From positions 401,700 through 465,699 of the forward strand of contig NC_080168.1 in the NCBI RefSeq assembly GCF_950295315.1: a stretch of DNA of 64,000 bases, given 5' to 3'. A program made the position numbers and the translations under genes. This DNA comes from Erinaceus europaeus (Eukaryota > Chordata > Mammalia > Eulipotyphla > Erinaceidae). The notes beneath the pieces are model-generated. The model saw nothing but the letters and a program-made list of their open reading frames with translations. It had not been told where the DNA came from and did no database searches. Positions 39,745 through 49,859 of the stretch are shown piece after piece; the stretch's first letter is position 1; every line of letters begins with the position of its first letter.

Positions 39745-39950
39745 CGCGAGAGCGGCCCCGCAGGGGAAGGCCCATGGGCGAGCTCACGCTTTACTGTGCG
39801 CAGGGACCCGGGTTCAAGTCCCTGCTCCCCACCTGCAGGGGGGGAGCTTCAAAGTGATGGAGCTGGGCTGCAGGCCTGTCTGTCTGTCTGTCCCCCTCGC
39901 GCCTCAGTTTCTCCGTCTCTGTCCAGTAACACATACGCACAGATTTCAAA
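39745..39950 (+). mobile_element. Family-B SINE
   Basis: GTGCGCAGGGACCCGGGTTC, AAGTCCCTGCTCCCCACCTG, GGGGGGAGCTTCAAAGTGATG, GAGCTGGGCTGCAGGCCTG and a TCTCTGTCCAGTAACAC end. Confidence 0.75.
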
Positions 39951-40504
39951 AGCAGCGTTTCTGTGCTTCCTTGTTCCAAGATGAAGTGCTGCCACGTTGG
40001 CGTTTGGGTAGAGGCCGCCCGACGGCACAAGATGGGCAAGTGCTTCGCCTGGGACCCGGGGCTGAGCAGTGTGGCCTGTGAAGCTCCAGTCTCCTGACGC
40101 CGCCAGGCTGGTGGCCAGAGGGCACCGCCTTGTGCTCAACGAGCCGGCCCGTAGGTTGGTGGATGGATGACGGACAGCGGGAATGTCCGTCTGTCCCTAC
40201 ACGCTCCCACGCAGCCGGAGAGGTGACCGACCCTCTGCCCTCCCGACCGACACAGGGTAAGAGCAGTCGGCCCGTGCGTTTTTATTCTTTGACACGTCCG
40301 TCCGGGTCCTGGGCAGGAGCGGGGACTGAACCCCGGGGTCGGTCTTGGCCCCGTCTCCCGGGCCGCCCTGTCGTGTCCCCAGCTGTGTGGGCGGGCGGGC
40401 GACCCAGCCCTCGTCCCAGCCCACGGTGCCGACAGATCAGACGGACGGACGGACGGACGGACGGAAATGGAAACGCGGCTTCTCCTCCTGGTGGGCACTG
40501 CTCC
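39951..40504. other. Unique stretch, no gene seen
   Basis: Mixed sequence with a short (GGAC)n run at 40441-40463; no exon or element recognised. Confidence 0.35.
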
Positions 40505-40810
40505 CTGCTGGCATTGCTGTCCCTCCCCCTGATTTGTGAGCTTCACTGAGGCCATCAGTCCCTGCCGCAGATAATGGCATCTTCTCGGCATTAATACTGC
40601 TTATTTATGCTCCTTGTCCTCCGCCGTGACGGCGCTGGGAAGCGCAGTGGTGGGCGGCAGTATTGATGGCGGCGTCACGTCTGACCCCGGCTTTAATAGG
40701 CCTGTCGCCTAGCTGCGGCTTCAACGATATTTCAGACAGAAACTCTCCCAAGTTAAGGAAATAGCTTCTTATTCCTACATTATTACATACTTCAGGATCT
40801 ACATTCATTT
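40505..40810. promoter_or_regulatory. AT-rich candidate enhancer about 17.5-18 kb upstream of GBX2
   Basis: Unique block with GCAGATAATGGCATC, CGGCATTAATACTGC, GGCTTTAATAGGCC, CAACGATATTTCAGAC and CTACATTATTACATAC. No repeat, splice or coding signature; two SINE-rich stretches flank it. The profile is that of a conserved enhancer. Confidence 0.6.
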
Positions 40811-41104
40811 ATTATCTTTTCTTCTTTCCTTCCTTTTTTTTTTTCCTAACCAAGCTGATACAAAGTCTCTCTAGGGTTTTATCTCTGCCCCATTTCTGTC
40901 TTCATGAAGCAGATGCCACTGGCCTGTCTTCTGCACAGAACGGAGGCTTAATGCCAGAAGAGGGCTGCGTTTTTCTTTTCTTTTCTTTTCTTTTTAAGAG
41001 AAAGGACACACTTTAATATAATTCTCTATAAAGTTAATAGCAGGGGCAGACTCTTAACATCACAAGATAACCGGGAGCCCTCCCGTTTACACCTGGAAGT
41101 GTAA
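40811..41104. other. Unique AT-rich spacer
   Basis: Contains two pyrimidine runs (TTCTTTCCTTCCTTTT and TTTCTTTTCTTTTC); may extend the preceding conserved block or be decayed retroposon. Confidence 0.35.
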
Positions 41105-41243
41105 GATGAGGCTGGGAGACGGCACGGTGGTTCTGCACAGACTCTCCTGCCTGAGCTCTGGGCTCCCAGGTTCCATCCCCAGCACCACCAGCAGCCGGAG
41201 CTCGGCAGGGCTCTGGGGAAATAATAATAATGATGATGATGGG
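41105..41243 (+). mobile_element. Family-C SINE with (ATG/ATA) tail
   Basis: GGCTGGGAGACGGCACGG, CTCTCCTGCCTGAGCTCTGG, CAGGTTCCATCCCCAGCACC, GCAGCCGGAGCTCGGCAGG, then an AATAATAATGATGATG tail into which the next SINE is set. Confidence 0.8.
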
Positions 41244-41580
41244 GGCTCGGGCGGTAGCAAAGCGGGTTAAGCTCATGTGGTGCAAAGCTCAAGGACCGGT
41301 GTAAGGATCCCGGTTCGAGCCCCCAGGGGGAATCTCTTCACAGGTGGTGAAGCAGGTCTGCAGGTGTCTGTCTGTCTCTCGTCCTCTCTGTCTTCCCCTC
41401 CTCTCTCCATTTCTCTCTGTCCTATCCAACAACGACATCAACAACAACAACAATAATAACCACAACAAGGCTACAACAACAAGAGCAACAAAAGTGGGGG
41501 AAAGATGGCCTATAGGAGCGGTGGATTCATGGTGCAGGCACTGAGCCCCAGCAATGACCCTGGAGGCAAAATAATAATAA
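41244..41580 (+). mobile_element. Family-A SINE
   Basis: GGCGGTAGCAAAGCGGG head, GGTTCGAGCCCCC, partial loss of the CTCCCCACCTGC segment, GGTGAAGCAGGTCTGCAGG, CT-rich body, CAACAACAACAATAATAACC, then the family-B-like end (GATGGCCTATAGGAGCGG ... ACCCTGGAGGC). Confidence 0.85.
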
Positions 41581-41604
41581 TAATTATGATGATATTATTG
41601 CTTT

Positions 41605-41780
41605 TGTTGCTGTAGGTGGTGCCAGGCATTGGCTCACTCAGTACAGCACACACACTACCACAAGAGAGGACCAGGTTCAAGCCCCTGCTCCCCACCTGCA
41701 GGGATGAAGCTTCACAAGCCGCAGAGCAGGGCTGCAGGTCTCTTTCTCGCCCCCTATTTTATTTATTTATTTTAATGAAA
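41605..41780 (+). mobile_element. Family-B SINE, 3' truncated
   Basis: GGACCAGGTTCAAGCCCCTG, CTCCCCACCTGCAGGGATG, AAGCTTCACAAGCCGCAG and AGGGCTGCAGGTCTCTTTC, ending in TTTATTTATTTATT, which appears to be the antisense tail of another retroposon. Confidence 0.7.
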
Positions 41781-41924
41781 GAGACATACAGTGAGAGAGA
41801 GACTTGGCAGGGGGGATGCGGGGCAGGACTGGGGTTCGGGGGGCTGGGCCGCAGGCAGACTGGTGCAGGGGATGAATATCTCTGTCTGGAGGCCGTGGGC
41901 CTGGGACTGGGGGGACAGGGAGGG

Positions 41925-42140
41925 GCTGGACAGGTACACCCAATAGAGCACAAGCCTCACCAGGCACAAGGACCTGGGTTCGAGCCCCCACTCCCCACCC
42001 GCAGAGGGGAAGCTTCACAAGTGGTGAAGCAGGGCTGCAGGGATCTCTCTGACTCTTTCCCTTATTATCACCCCCTTCCCTCTGAATTTCTGGCTGTCTC
42101 TATCCAATAAATAAATAAATAAAGATAACAAAAAAACCTT
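41925..42140 (+). mobile_element. Family-B SINE, full length
   Basis: CACCAGGCACAAGGACCTGG, GTTCGAGCCCCCACTCCCC, GAGGGGAAGCTTCACAAGTGG, GAAGCAGGGCTGCAGGGATC, a CT-rich body and AATAAATAAATAAATAAAG tail. Confidence 0.9.
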
Positions 42141-42179
42141 ATGAAAGTTTAGAACTAAATAAATTAAAAAACATCAAAG

Positions 42180-42264
42180 AAAACAAACAAACGACTCACC
42201 TGCCTGAAGCTCTGAGGGTCCAGGTTCAAACCCCAGCACCACTACCAGCCAGAGTTCTGCAGGG

Positions 42265-42304
<40 letters not shown>

Positions 42305-42470
42305 ATAAAATAAATAAAATACTAAAAGGAAAGATAGAGGCGGAGGGTAGATAGCATCATGGTGATGCAAACAGACTGTCACGCCTGAGGCTCTAAAGTC
42401 CCAGGTTCAATCCCCCGCACCACCATCAGCCAGAGCTGAACATGCTCTGGTTAGAAAAAGAAAAAAGATA
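42180..42470 (+). mobile_element. Two family-C SINEs in tandem
   Basis: 42180-42330 (CCTGCCTGAAGCTCTGAGG, CCAGGTTCAAACCCCAGC, a (CT)n run and an A-rich end) is followed by 42335-42470 (GGTAGATAGCATCATGGTG, CCCAGGTTCAATCCCCCGC, CAGAGCTGAACATGCTCTGG), same orientation. The second is closest to an intact family-C sequence. Confidence 0.85.
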
Positions 42471-42585
42471 GGAAGAAAGGAAGAGAGAGAGAAAGAAAGT
42501 GAGAAAGAAAAGGAAGGAAGGAAGGAAGGAAGGAAGGAAAAGAAAGGGAAAAAGAGAAGCTCCAGCCCCCCCCCCCCCCCCCGCT
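42471..42585 (+). repeat. GAAAGGAAGG purine tract ending in poly-C
   Basis: About 90 bases of A and G (GAAAGAAAGTGAGAAAG, GGAAGGAAGGAAGG) grow out of the SINE tail, followed by a run of about 18 C. A common outcome of slippage at SINE poly-A tails. Confidence 0.9.
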
Positions 42586-42865
42586 ACAGGAAGCCACATC
42601 TCTGGTGAGTGAGGCCCCCGCCTCATTCCAACACCCCCAGCCCTCTGTCCCCACCGTCCCCCGTCCCGAGGAGGCCGGCCAGTGGGACTGGACATCTGGA
42701 CCACGTGCACCATGGCCACACGGCCTGGTCAGGTTCCTGAAAGGACACCTGTGCCTCCAGGTGGCTGTGAGACCCCAGTGTCCGGTCTGAGGCCAGTGTC
42801 CCATCCGGGTGGCCTCACAGCCCTGATGGCCCATAGCCAGTGACCAAGCCACCACGCAACCAGGC
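42586..42865. other. Unique spacer, no gene seen
   Basis: About 280 bases of GC-rich DNA without recognised exon or element. Confidence 0.35.
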
Positions 42866-43692
42866 TGGGGGCCACCCAGGACAGGGACAGGATGGGGACC
42901 TGGGGGTGTCACCCCAGGACAGGGACAGGATGGGGATCTGGGGGTGTCACCCCAGGACAGGGACAGGATGGGGACCTGGGGGTGTCACCCCAGGACAGGG
43001 ACAGGATGGGGACCTGGGGGTGTCACCCCGGGACAGGGACAGGACGGGGACCAGGAGGGTGTCACCCCAGGACAGGGACAGCACGTGGACCAGGAGGGCA
43101 TCACCCCAGGACAGGGACAGGACGTGGACCCGGGGCGTCACCCCAGGACAGGGACAGGACGGGGACCAGGAGGGTGTCACCCCATGACAGGGACAGGTCA
43201 GGGACCAGGAGGGTGTCACCCCAGGACAGGGACAGGACGGGGATCCGGGGGTGTCACCCCAGGACAGGGACAGGACGTGGACCTGGGGGTGTCACCCCAG
43301 GACAGGGACAGGACGGGGACCCAGGGGTGTCACCCCAGGACAGGGACAGGATGGGGACCCGGGGGTGTCACCCCAGGACAGGGACAGGACGTGGACCCGG
43401 GGGTGTCACCCCAGGACAGGGACAGGACGTGGACCTGGGGGTGTCACCCCAGGACAGGCACAGGACGGGGACCCAGGGGTGTCACCCCAGGACAGGGACA
43501 GGATGGGGACCCGGGGGTGTCACCCCAGGACAGGGACAGGACGTGGACCCGGGGGTGTCACCCCAGGACAGGGACAGGACGTGGACCCGAGGGTGTCACC
43601 CCAGGACAGGGACAGGACGGGGACCTGAGGGTGTCACCCCAGGACAGGGACAGGACGGGGACCCGGGGGTGTCACCCCAGGACAGGGACAGG
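42866..43692 (+). repeat. 39-bp minisatellite, about 21 copies
   Basis: The unit contains GTGTCACCCCAGGACAGGG, ACAGGATGGGGACC and TGGGGG, with G/T variants at fixed sites (ACGTGGACC, ACGGGGACC, CCAGGAGG). 39 is a multiple of three, so frames stay open with a 13-residue period (GCHPRTGTGRGPG and others); a repeat product. Each unit has a near-palindromic GGTGTCACC. Confidence 0.97.
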
Positions 43693-43924
43693 GACAGCCT
43701 GACTAAATGCAGTATGACTTGAAGCCATCACCCTTCCTGTGCAAAGCCCCAGGGTCCCTGCCAGCCCCACCAGGGAACCCAGGAGCCCTGGCACCCGTGA
43801 CCCACATATCTGGGAACAGCTTGGAAGAGCTGGGCCCAGCAGCCAGGGAACTTTCCAGAAGCGCCCCCCTTCAGTGACAGAGACACTGCACGGGGTCTCC
43901 CAGCCCCGCCCGAGGGGCTCAGCC
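43693..43924. other. Unique spacer, no gene seen
   Basis: About 230 bases between the 39-bp array and the next AT-rich block. Confidence 0.35.
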
Positions 43925-44095
43925 GTGATGCCACACTGTGACAATTATCCTGCATAAAATTATCATTAAAAACCCTAATTTTTCAGGCTCCCCCCTGCCA
44001 GTGGCCTTTTAGTGTCTGTGGCCTGATCACCCTCATTACCTCGGCGTGGCGTCCCCCTCCCCCCTCGCAATCAAGTCTAATTAAATCCAACTGGA
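43925..44095. promoter_or_regulatory. AT-rich candidate enhancer about 21 kb upstream of GBX2
   Basis: Short unique block with GTGACAATTATCCTGC, ATAAAATTATCATTAAAAAC, CCCTAATTTTTCAGG and CAAGTCTAATTAAATCC: five TAAT/ATTA cores within 170 bases, with no repeat or coding signature. Confidence 0.55.
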
Positions 44096-44099
44096 GCCT

Positions 44100-45190
44100 G
44101 GCCTGGGGGCTGGGGTCATGGGCTGGGGGCTGGGCGTCAGGGGAACTGGGGTTCAGGGCTAGAGGGCTGGGGGGCTGGGCCTGACACCTGGGGGCTGGGA
44201 GGCTGGGGTCGGGGCCTTAGGGGGCTAGAGTTCAGGGCCTGGGGTCTGGGGTCAGTTCATGGGGGCTGGGGTCTAGGGGCTGGGTTCAGGGCATGGGGTC
44301 TAGGAGCTGGGGTCTAGGGGCTGGGGTCAGGGCCTGGGGGCTGGGGCCATGGCTTGAGGGCTGGGGGTCTAGGGATTGGGGCCTGTGTGGGGGCTGGAGT
44401 TCAGGGCCTGGGGGTTGGGGGTCTGGGGTCAGGGCCTGGGGGCTGGGGGTTGGGGCTTGTGGTCGGAGGTCTGGTTGTCTGAGGTCTGGGGCCTGTGGGT
44501 CCTGGCCTGGAGTCAGGGGGCTAAGGTCAGGGGTCTGTGGGTCTGGAATCTGAGTCCTGGGCTCTGGGGGTCAGGGTCTGGGGATTGGAGGTCAAGGTCT
44601 GTGGTCTGGGTCTGTGGTCTGAGATTTGGGCATCTGAAGTCTGGGGTCGTCTGGGGTCTGGCAGGTCTGGGCTCTGATGTCTGGGGTCTTGGGTGTGAGT
44701 TCTGAGGTCTGGGCCTGGGGTCAGGGGTGCTAGGCTGAGGTCAGGGTCTGGGCTGGGGCCCTGGAGTCTAGGCCTGGGGTCAGGGGTGCTAGGCTGAGGT
44801 CAGGGTCTGGGCTGGGGCCCTGGGGTCTAGGCCTGGGGTCAGGGGTGCTAGGCTGAGGTCAGGGTCTGGGCTGGGGCCCTGGGGTCTAGGCCTGGGGTTG
44901 GCGTGCTAGGCTGAGGTCAGGGTCTGGGCTGGGGCCCTGGGGTCTAGGCCTGGGGTTGGGGTGCTAGGCTGAGGTCAGGGTCTGGGCTGGGGCCCTGGGG
45001 TCTGGGCCTGGGGTCAGGGGTGTTAGGCTGAGGTCAGGGTCTGGGCTGGGGCCCTGGGGTCTGGGCCTGGGGTCAGGGTCTGGGCTGGGGCCCTGGGGTC
45101 TGGGCCTGGGGTCAGGGGTGTTAGGCTGAGGTCAAGGTCTGGGCTGGGGCCCTGGGGTCTGGGCCTGGGGTCAGGGTCTGGGTGGGCCGG
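44100..45190 (+). repeat. CTGGGGTCAGGG-type repeat, with a 59-bp array at 44700-45190
   Basis: The first 600 bases are irregular CTGGGG, GTCTAGGG and GTCAGGG motifs. From about 44700 a regular 59-bp unit (CTAGGCTGAGGTCAGGGTCT, GGGCTGGGGCCCTGGGGTCT, AGGCCTGGGGTCAGGGGTG) repeats about eight times, some copies lacking half a unit. G-rich on plus. Confidence 0.95.
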
Positions 45191-45619
45191 TCTGGAGGTT
45201 GCAAGGTCTGTACCCTTGGAGCAGGTGTCCCTTGTGGCAGGACTTGGTGTGGGCTCAGCTGCAGGAGTGTGCAGGCTGTGTGATTCCGCTGAACCCGGCC
45301 CAGGGGGGGCAGGGAGGCTGTGTGGGCCACCTGTCCCGGGGGGCCACTGACCCAGGAGGGGACACGGAGACCCTGCAGGGAGGAAGGGACAGTCTGGGAC
45401 CCTGGGGAGCAGGAGGGGATGGGGGAGGGGCCTGGGGACCGGGAGGGCAGTGGGGGACCCTGGGAGGGAGGGAGGGGACGGGGTGGCCCTCCTTTGGGGC
45501 AGTGAAGTCTGGGTGGGGAAGGTCTTTCTGGGACCCTGTCCAGAGCACTGGGAGTTCTACTCAGCCACCAGAGGCAGGGACAGAAAGTCCCGTGCAGGCC
45601 AGCTGGATCTGTCCATGCT
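45191..45619. other. GC-rich unique spacer, no gene seen
   Basis: Purine-rich GGGACC, GGGAGG motifs with no clear period; no exon or element. Confidence 0.4.
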
Positions 45620-45775
45620 TTATAAAAGTTTATTTTTTATTATTTTTAATTTTTTACCCTGAGCCCTGCTGAGCTCTGGCTGATGGAGGTGCTGGGGATT
45701 GAACCTGGGACCCCAGAGCCTCAGGCAGGAGGGTCTCTGCAGACTCCTGTGCTGTCTCCCAGGCGCTCAGTGGTT
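45620..45775 (-). mobile_element. Family-C SINE, minus strand
   Basis: The minus strand reads GGGAGACAGCACAGGAGTC, CCTCCTGCCTGAGGCTCTGG, GTCCCAGGTTCAATCCCC and TCAGCCAGAGCTCAGCAGG followed by an A-rich tail. Confidence 0.85.
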
Positions 45776-45909
45776 CTGACCGGGTGGGGGATACCAAGGG
45801 AGCCATAGCTAGTTCTGGGGGCATGGCCGGTCAGCACAGGTCTCGCTCCCGGGTCTGCCCGGAGGAGGGGGCAGAGAGGGTCTGGAGGTGGGGAGCAGGC
45901 TGCTGGAGG
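45776..45909. other. Unique spacer
   Basis: About 130 bases; no element recognised. Confidence 0.3.
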
Positions 45910-46145
45910 GGCACTATGAATCCACTGCTCCCAGAGGCCATTTCTCCTTTTTTTTTCTTTCTATTTTATTGAATAGGGAGAGAGAAATTGAGAGAGGAGA
46001 GAGAGGAGGAAGAGAGACACCTGCAGACCGGCTTCACCACTCGTGAAACCTCCCCCCCCCCCCCCCCCCGCAGGTAGGGAGCTGGGTCTTGAACCTGGGT
46101 CCTGGCACATGGGAACAGGTGTGTCCAGCTGGCGTCATGCCTTCT
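45910..46145 (-). mobile_element. Family-B SINE, minus strand, with poly-C
   Basis: Family-B landmarks in antisense (GGAGAGAGAAATTGAGAG, CCGGCTTCACCACTCGTG, GAGCTGGGTCTTGAACCTGG). The GGGG run of the SINE core has expanded to about 20 C on the plus strand (46049-46068). Confidence 0.8.
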
Positions 46146-46324
46146 GCTGGTGTGTGTCTGTCTCTTCCTCTCCACGTTTAACAGGAGGGTGATCACTGCT
46201 CCCCTAGGCTGAGGTGCTGCCAGGATTCGAACCCCGGTCCTCAACGGCTGCTTCTCTCCCACTGGGAGCTGGAGGCCCTCCTCCTGGGCCACAGACAAAC
46301 AGTTTTTAGATTTACTTATTTATT

Positions 46325-46605
46325 TTTTAAATGTTATTTATTTTGCCTTTTGTTACCATTGTTGTTTTATTGTTGTAGTTATTATTGTTGTCATTGTTGT
46401 TGGATAGGACAGAGAGAAATGGAGAGAAGAGGGGAAGACAGAGAGAGGGGGAGATAAAGACAGACACTTGCAGACCTGCTTCACCACCTGTGAAGTGACT
46501 CCCCTGCAGGTGGGGAGCCGGGGGCTCGAACCGGGATCCTTACGCCAGTCCTTGCGCTTTGCGCCACCTGAGCTTAACCCGCTGTGCTACCGCCCGGCCC
46601 CCTAG
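46325..46605 (-). mobile_element. Family-A SINE, minus strand, full length
   Basis: Complete antisense copy: TTGTTACCATTGTTGTTTTA tail, GGATAGGACAGAGAGAAATG, GGGGGCTCGAACCGGGATCC (B box) and GCTGTGCTACCGCCCGGCCC (head). Head and boxes are close to consensus. Confidence 0.92.
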
Positions 46606-47310
46606 ATTTACTTATTTTTTTATGGGGGGGAGAAGCACTTCTGTGTGTCTGAGCCTCGTGTGAGCAAGTCTGGGCCTTCAGCCAGCTCACAGGCTCTGCC
46701 CACAGGCCTCAGTCAGGGCAGACCTGCGGGCCGTGCCGGGGACTTGGGGACCCACCATCCCTCCCTCCCTCTGAGCCTCTGGGTGGAGGACCCTGGGTAC
46801 CCCTCATTCAACACAGCACCCCTCCCCTCCTCTCCCCACCCCCACCCGTGGGTGCTCAGGTCCCGCTGCTGACACTCTCGCCCCTCGTGTGGGGACGGCT
46901 GTGCTGGCCCTGCCCAGCCCTGTCCCTGCTTGGCCGCCCCGACCCGGGTCAGCAGGGACGTCGCAGGAAGCCCGGTGAGCTGCGGCCTCTTGGTGGGGGG
47001 CACCCTGTGGGTCAGCGCCCTGCCTCTAGGCATGGGGGGGGCGGGAGAGGGGCTCTAGGGGCTAATTACTCGGAAATGGCAGCTCAGCCTCTTGAGACAG
47101 ATTGCTCTGTATGAGCCTTCCTCAGGACGCTCGCTGGGTACTAAGTACCATGGGGAGCTAAGTACTGCTCTCAGGTGCTCAAGGCTGGTTGCGGGCTGGC
47201 CCCTCCCGGGGGTGGTGCCCGGTGGGGGCTGCAGGGGCAGCGGAGCTTCGTGCCTGTTTGTCTGTGGCCCAGGAGGAGGCCCCCAGCTCCTAGTGGGAGA
47301 GAAGTAGCCG
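46606..47310. other. Unique GC-rich DNA, no gene seen
   Basis: About 700 bases of unique sequence without an identifiable exon or element. Confidence 0.4.
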
Positions 47311-47314
47311 TCGG

Positions 47315-49262
47315 CCTGAGGACGTGGGTCTGGATCCTGAGGATGTGGGTCTGGATCCTGAGCATGTGGGTCTGAGGATATGGGTCTGGATCCTGAGGAC
47401 ATGGGTCTGGATCCTGAGGATGTGGGTCTGGATCCTGAGGATGTGGGTCTGGATCCTGAGCATGTGGGTCTGGATCCTGAGTATGTGGGTCTGGATCCTG
47501 AGCATGTGGGTCTGGATCCTGAGCATGTGGGTCTGGATCCTGAGCATGTGGGTCTGAGGATATGGGTCTGGATCCTGAGGACTTGGGTCTTAATCCTGAG
47601 GACGTGGGTCTGGATCCTGAGGATGTGGGTTTGGATCCTGAGCACGTGGGTCTGAGGACATGGGTCTGGATCCTGAGGATGTGGGTCTGGATCCTGAGGA
47701 CGTGGGTCTGGATCCTGAGCATGTGGGTCTGAGGATATGGGTCTGGATCCTGAGGATGTGAGTCTGGATCCTGAGCATGTGTGTCTGGATCCTGAGGACG
47801 TGGGTCTGGATCCTGAGGACGTGGGTCTGGATCCTGAGCATGTGGGTCTGAGGATATGGGTCTGGATCCTGAAGACGTGGGTCTGGATCCGGATCACATG
47901 GGTCTGGATCCCAAGGATGTGGGTCTGGATCCTAAGGACGAGAGTCTGGATTCTGATCACGTGGGTCTGGATCCTGAGGACATGTGTCTGGATCCTGAGC
48001 ACGTGGGTCTGGATCCTGAGGATGTGGGTCTGAGGATATGGGTCTGGATCCTGAGGACTTGGGTCTTAATCCTGAGGACGTGGGTCTGGATCCTGAGGAT
48101 GTGGGTCTGGATCCTGAGGACGTGTGTCTGGATCCTGAGCACATGGGTCTGGATCCTGAGCATGTGTGTCTGAGGATATGGGTCTGGATCCTGAGGACTT
48201 GGGTCTTAATCCTGAGGACGTGGGTCTGGATCCTGAGCATGTGTGTCTGGATCCTGAGGACGTGTGTCTGGATCCTGAAGACATGGGTCTGGATCCTGAG
48301 CATGTGGGTCTGAGGATATGGGTCTGGATCCTGAGGACTTGGGTCTTAATCCTGAGGACGTGGGTCTGGATCCTGAGGACGTGGGTCTGGATCCTGAGCA
48401 TGTGGGTCTGAGGATATGGCTCTGGATCCTGAGGACTTGGGTCTTAATCCTGAGAACGTGGGTCTGGATCCTGAGGATGTGGGTCTGGATCTTGAGCATG
48501 TGGGTCTGAGGATATGGGTCTGGATCCTGAGGACTTGGTTAATCCTGAGGACGTGGGTCTGGATCCTGAGAATGTGGGTCTGAGGACGTGGGTCTGGATC
48601 CTGAGGACGTGTGTCTGGATCCTGAGCACGTGGGTCTGGATCCTGAGCATGTGGGTCTGAGGATATGGGTCTGGATCCTGAGGACTTGGGTCTTAATCCT
48701 GAGGACGTGGGTCTGGATCCTGAGGATGTGGGTCTGGATCCTGAGCACATGGGTCTGGATCCTGAGGACATGTGTCTGGATCCTGAGCACGTGGGTCTGG
48801 ATCCTGAGCATGTGGGTCTGGATCTTGAGCATGTGGGTCTGAGGATGTGGGTCTGGATCCTGAGGACGTGGGTCTGGATCCTGAGCACGTGGGTCTGAGG
48901 ACATGGGTCTGGATCCTGAGGACGTGTGTCTGGATCCTGAGCACATGGGTCTGGATCTTGAGCATGTGGGTCTGAGGATATGGGTCTGGATCCTGAGGAC
49001 TTGGTTAATCCTGAGGACGTGGGTCTGGATCCTGAGCACATGGGTCTGAGGACGTGTGTCTGGATCCTGAGGACGTGTGTCTGGATCCTGAGCACATGGG
49101 TCTGGATCTTGAGCATGTGGGTCTGAGGATATGGGTCTGGATCCTGAGGACTTGGTTAATCCTGAGGACGTGGGTCTGGATCCTGAGCACATGGGTCTGA
49201 GGACGTGGGTCTGGATCCTGAGGATGTGTGTCTGGATCCTGATCACATGGGTCTGGATCCCA
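47315..49262 (+). repeat. 1.9-kb minisatellite of a 21-bp unit (GGATCCTGAGGACGTGGGTCT)
   Basis: About 90 copies. The units differ mainly at two sites (GAGGAC/GAGGAT/GAGCAT/GAGCAC and GTGGGT/ATGGGT/GTGTGT). Most carry GGATCC. A composite marker (GTCTGAGGATATGGGTCTGG, then GAGGACTTGGGTCTTAATCC) recurs near 47555, 48030, 48170, 48310, 48410 and 48660, with shortened versions (GACTTGGTTAATCC) near 48520, 48990 and 49140: a higher-order repeat of about 100-150 bases. 21 is seven codons, so frames are open on both strands (LDPEDVG; QTHVLRI); these are repeat products. Confidence 0.97.
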
Positions 49263-49429
49263 GCAGCACCCTGGGCCGGGTGGAGCAGTGCCTGCTCTCA
49301 CAGTAAACATGGAGAAGAAAGGGACAGACATGCAGAAACAGCCCCAGGAGGACACAGAAGGCCAATTTATTATGATTGTTTTTTTAATTGCCACCAGGGT
49401 TTTTCACTGGGACTCAGGGCCTGAATCCA

Positions 49430-49524
49430 CCACTCCCAATGGCCGTTCTTTCCCCTTTATTATTATTTTTTTTCCTTTCTATTTTATTTGACAGGACAGA
49501 GAGAAATTGAGAGGAGAGGGGGAG

Positions 49525-49571
<47 letters not shown>

Positions 49572-49695
49572 CCTTTGCAGCCCTGCTCCACCGCTCGTGA
49601 AGCTTCCCCCCTGCAGGTGGGGACTGGGGGTTTGAACCCAGGTTCTTACATGTGGTAACAGGTCTGTTTACCCAGGTGTGCCACTGCCCGACCTG
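49430..49695 (-). mobile_element. Family-B SINE, minus strand, with (CA)n/(GA)n expansion
   Basis: Antisense family B (TTGACAGGACAGAGAGAAATTG, CCACCGCTCGTGAAGCTTCC, GGGGGTTTGAACCCAGG). The GTCTCTCT segment of the body has become (AC)n followed by (AG)n at 49526-49570. Confidence 0.85.
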
Positions 49696-49859
49696 GGTCA
49701 CGTGTTCTTTGTGACGACCACTGAGTTCTGTCCTGGCCAGAGCAGCTTGAGCAAAGACTGGGGAGGCCTCAGGCCCCGGGTTCAAGCCCTGGCAACACAT
49801 AAGGGCACCGTGAACAGCACCAGGGAGAGATCTGTGCATGGGGGTGGGTGCTGGGTCTC
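49696..49859. other. Unique or decayed retroposon spacer
   Basis: GGCCCCGGGTTCAAGCCCTGG near 49770 resembles a tRNA-type B box, so a decayed SINE is possible. Confidence 0.35.

Noticed and set aside
47315..49262. CRISPR array
   Set aside because: Regular 21-bp units have no unique spacers, and the DNA is clearly mammalian (SINEs, L1, spliced homeobox gene). The same applies to the 25-, 39- and 19-bp arrays.
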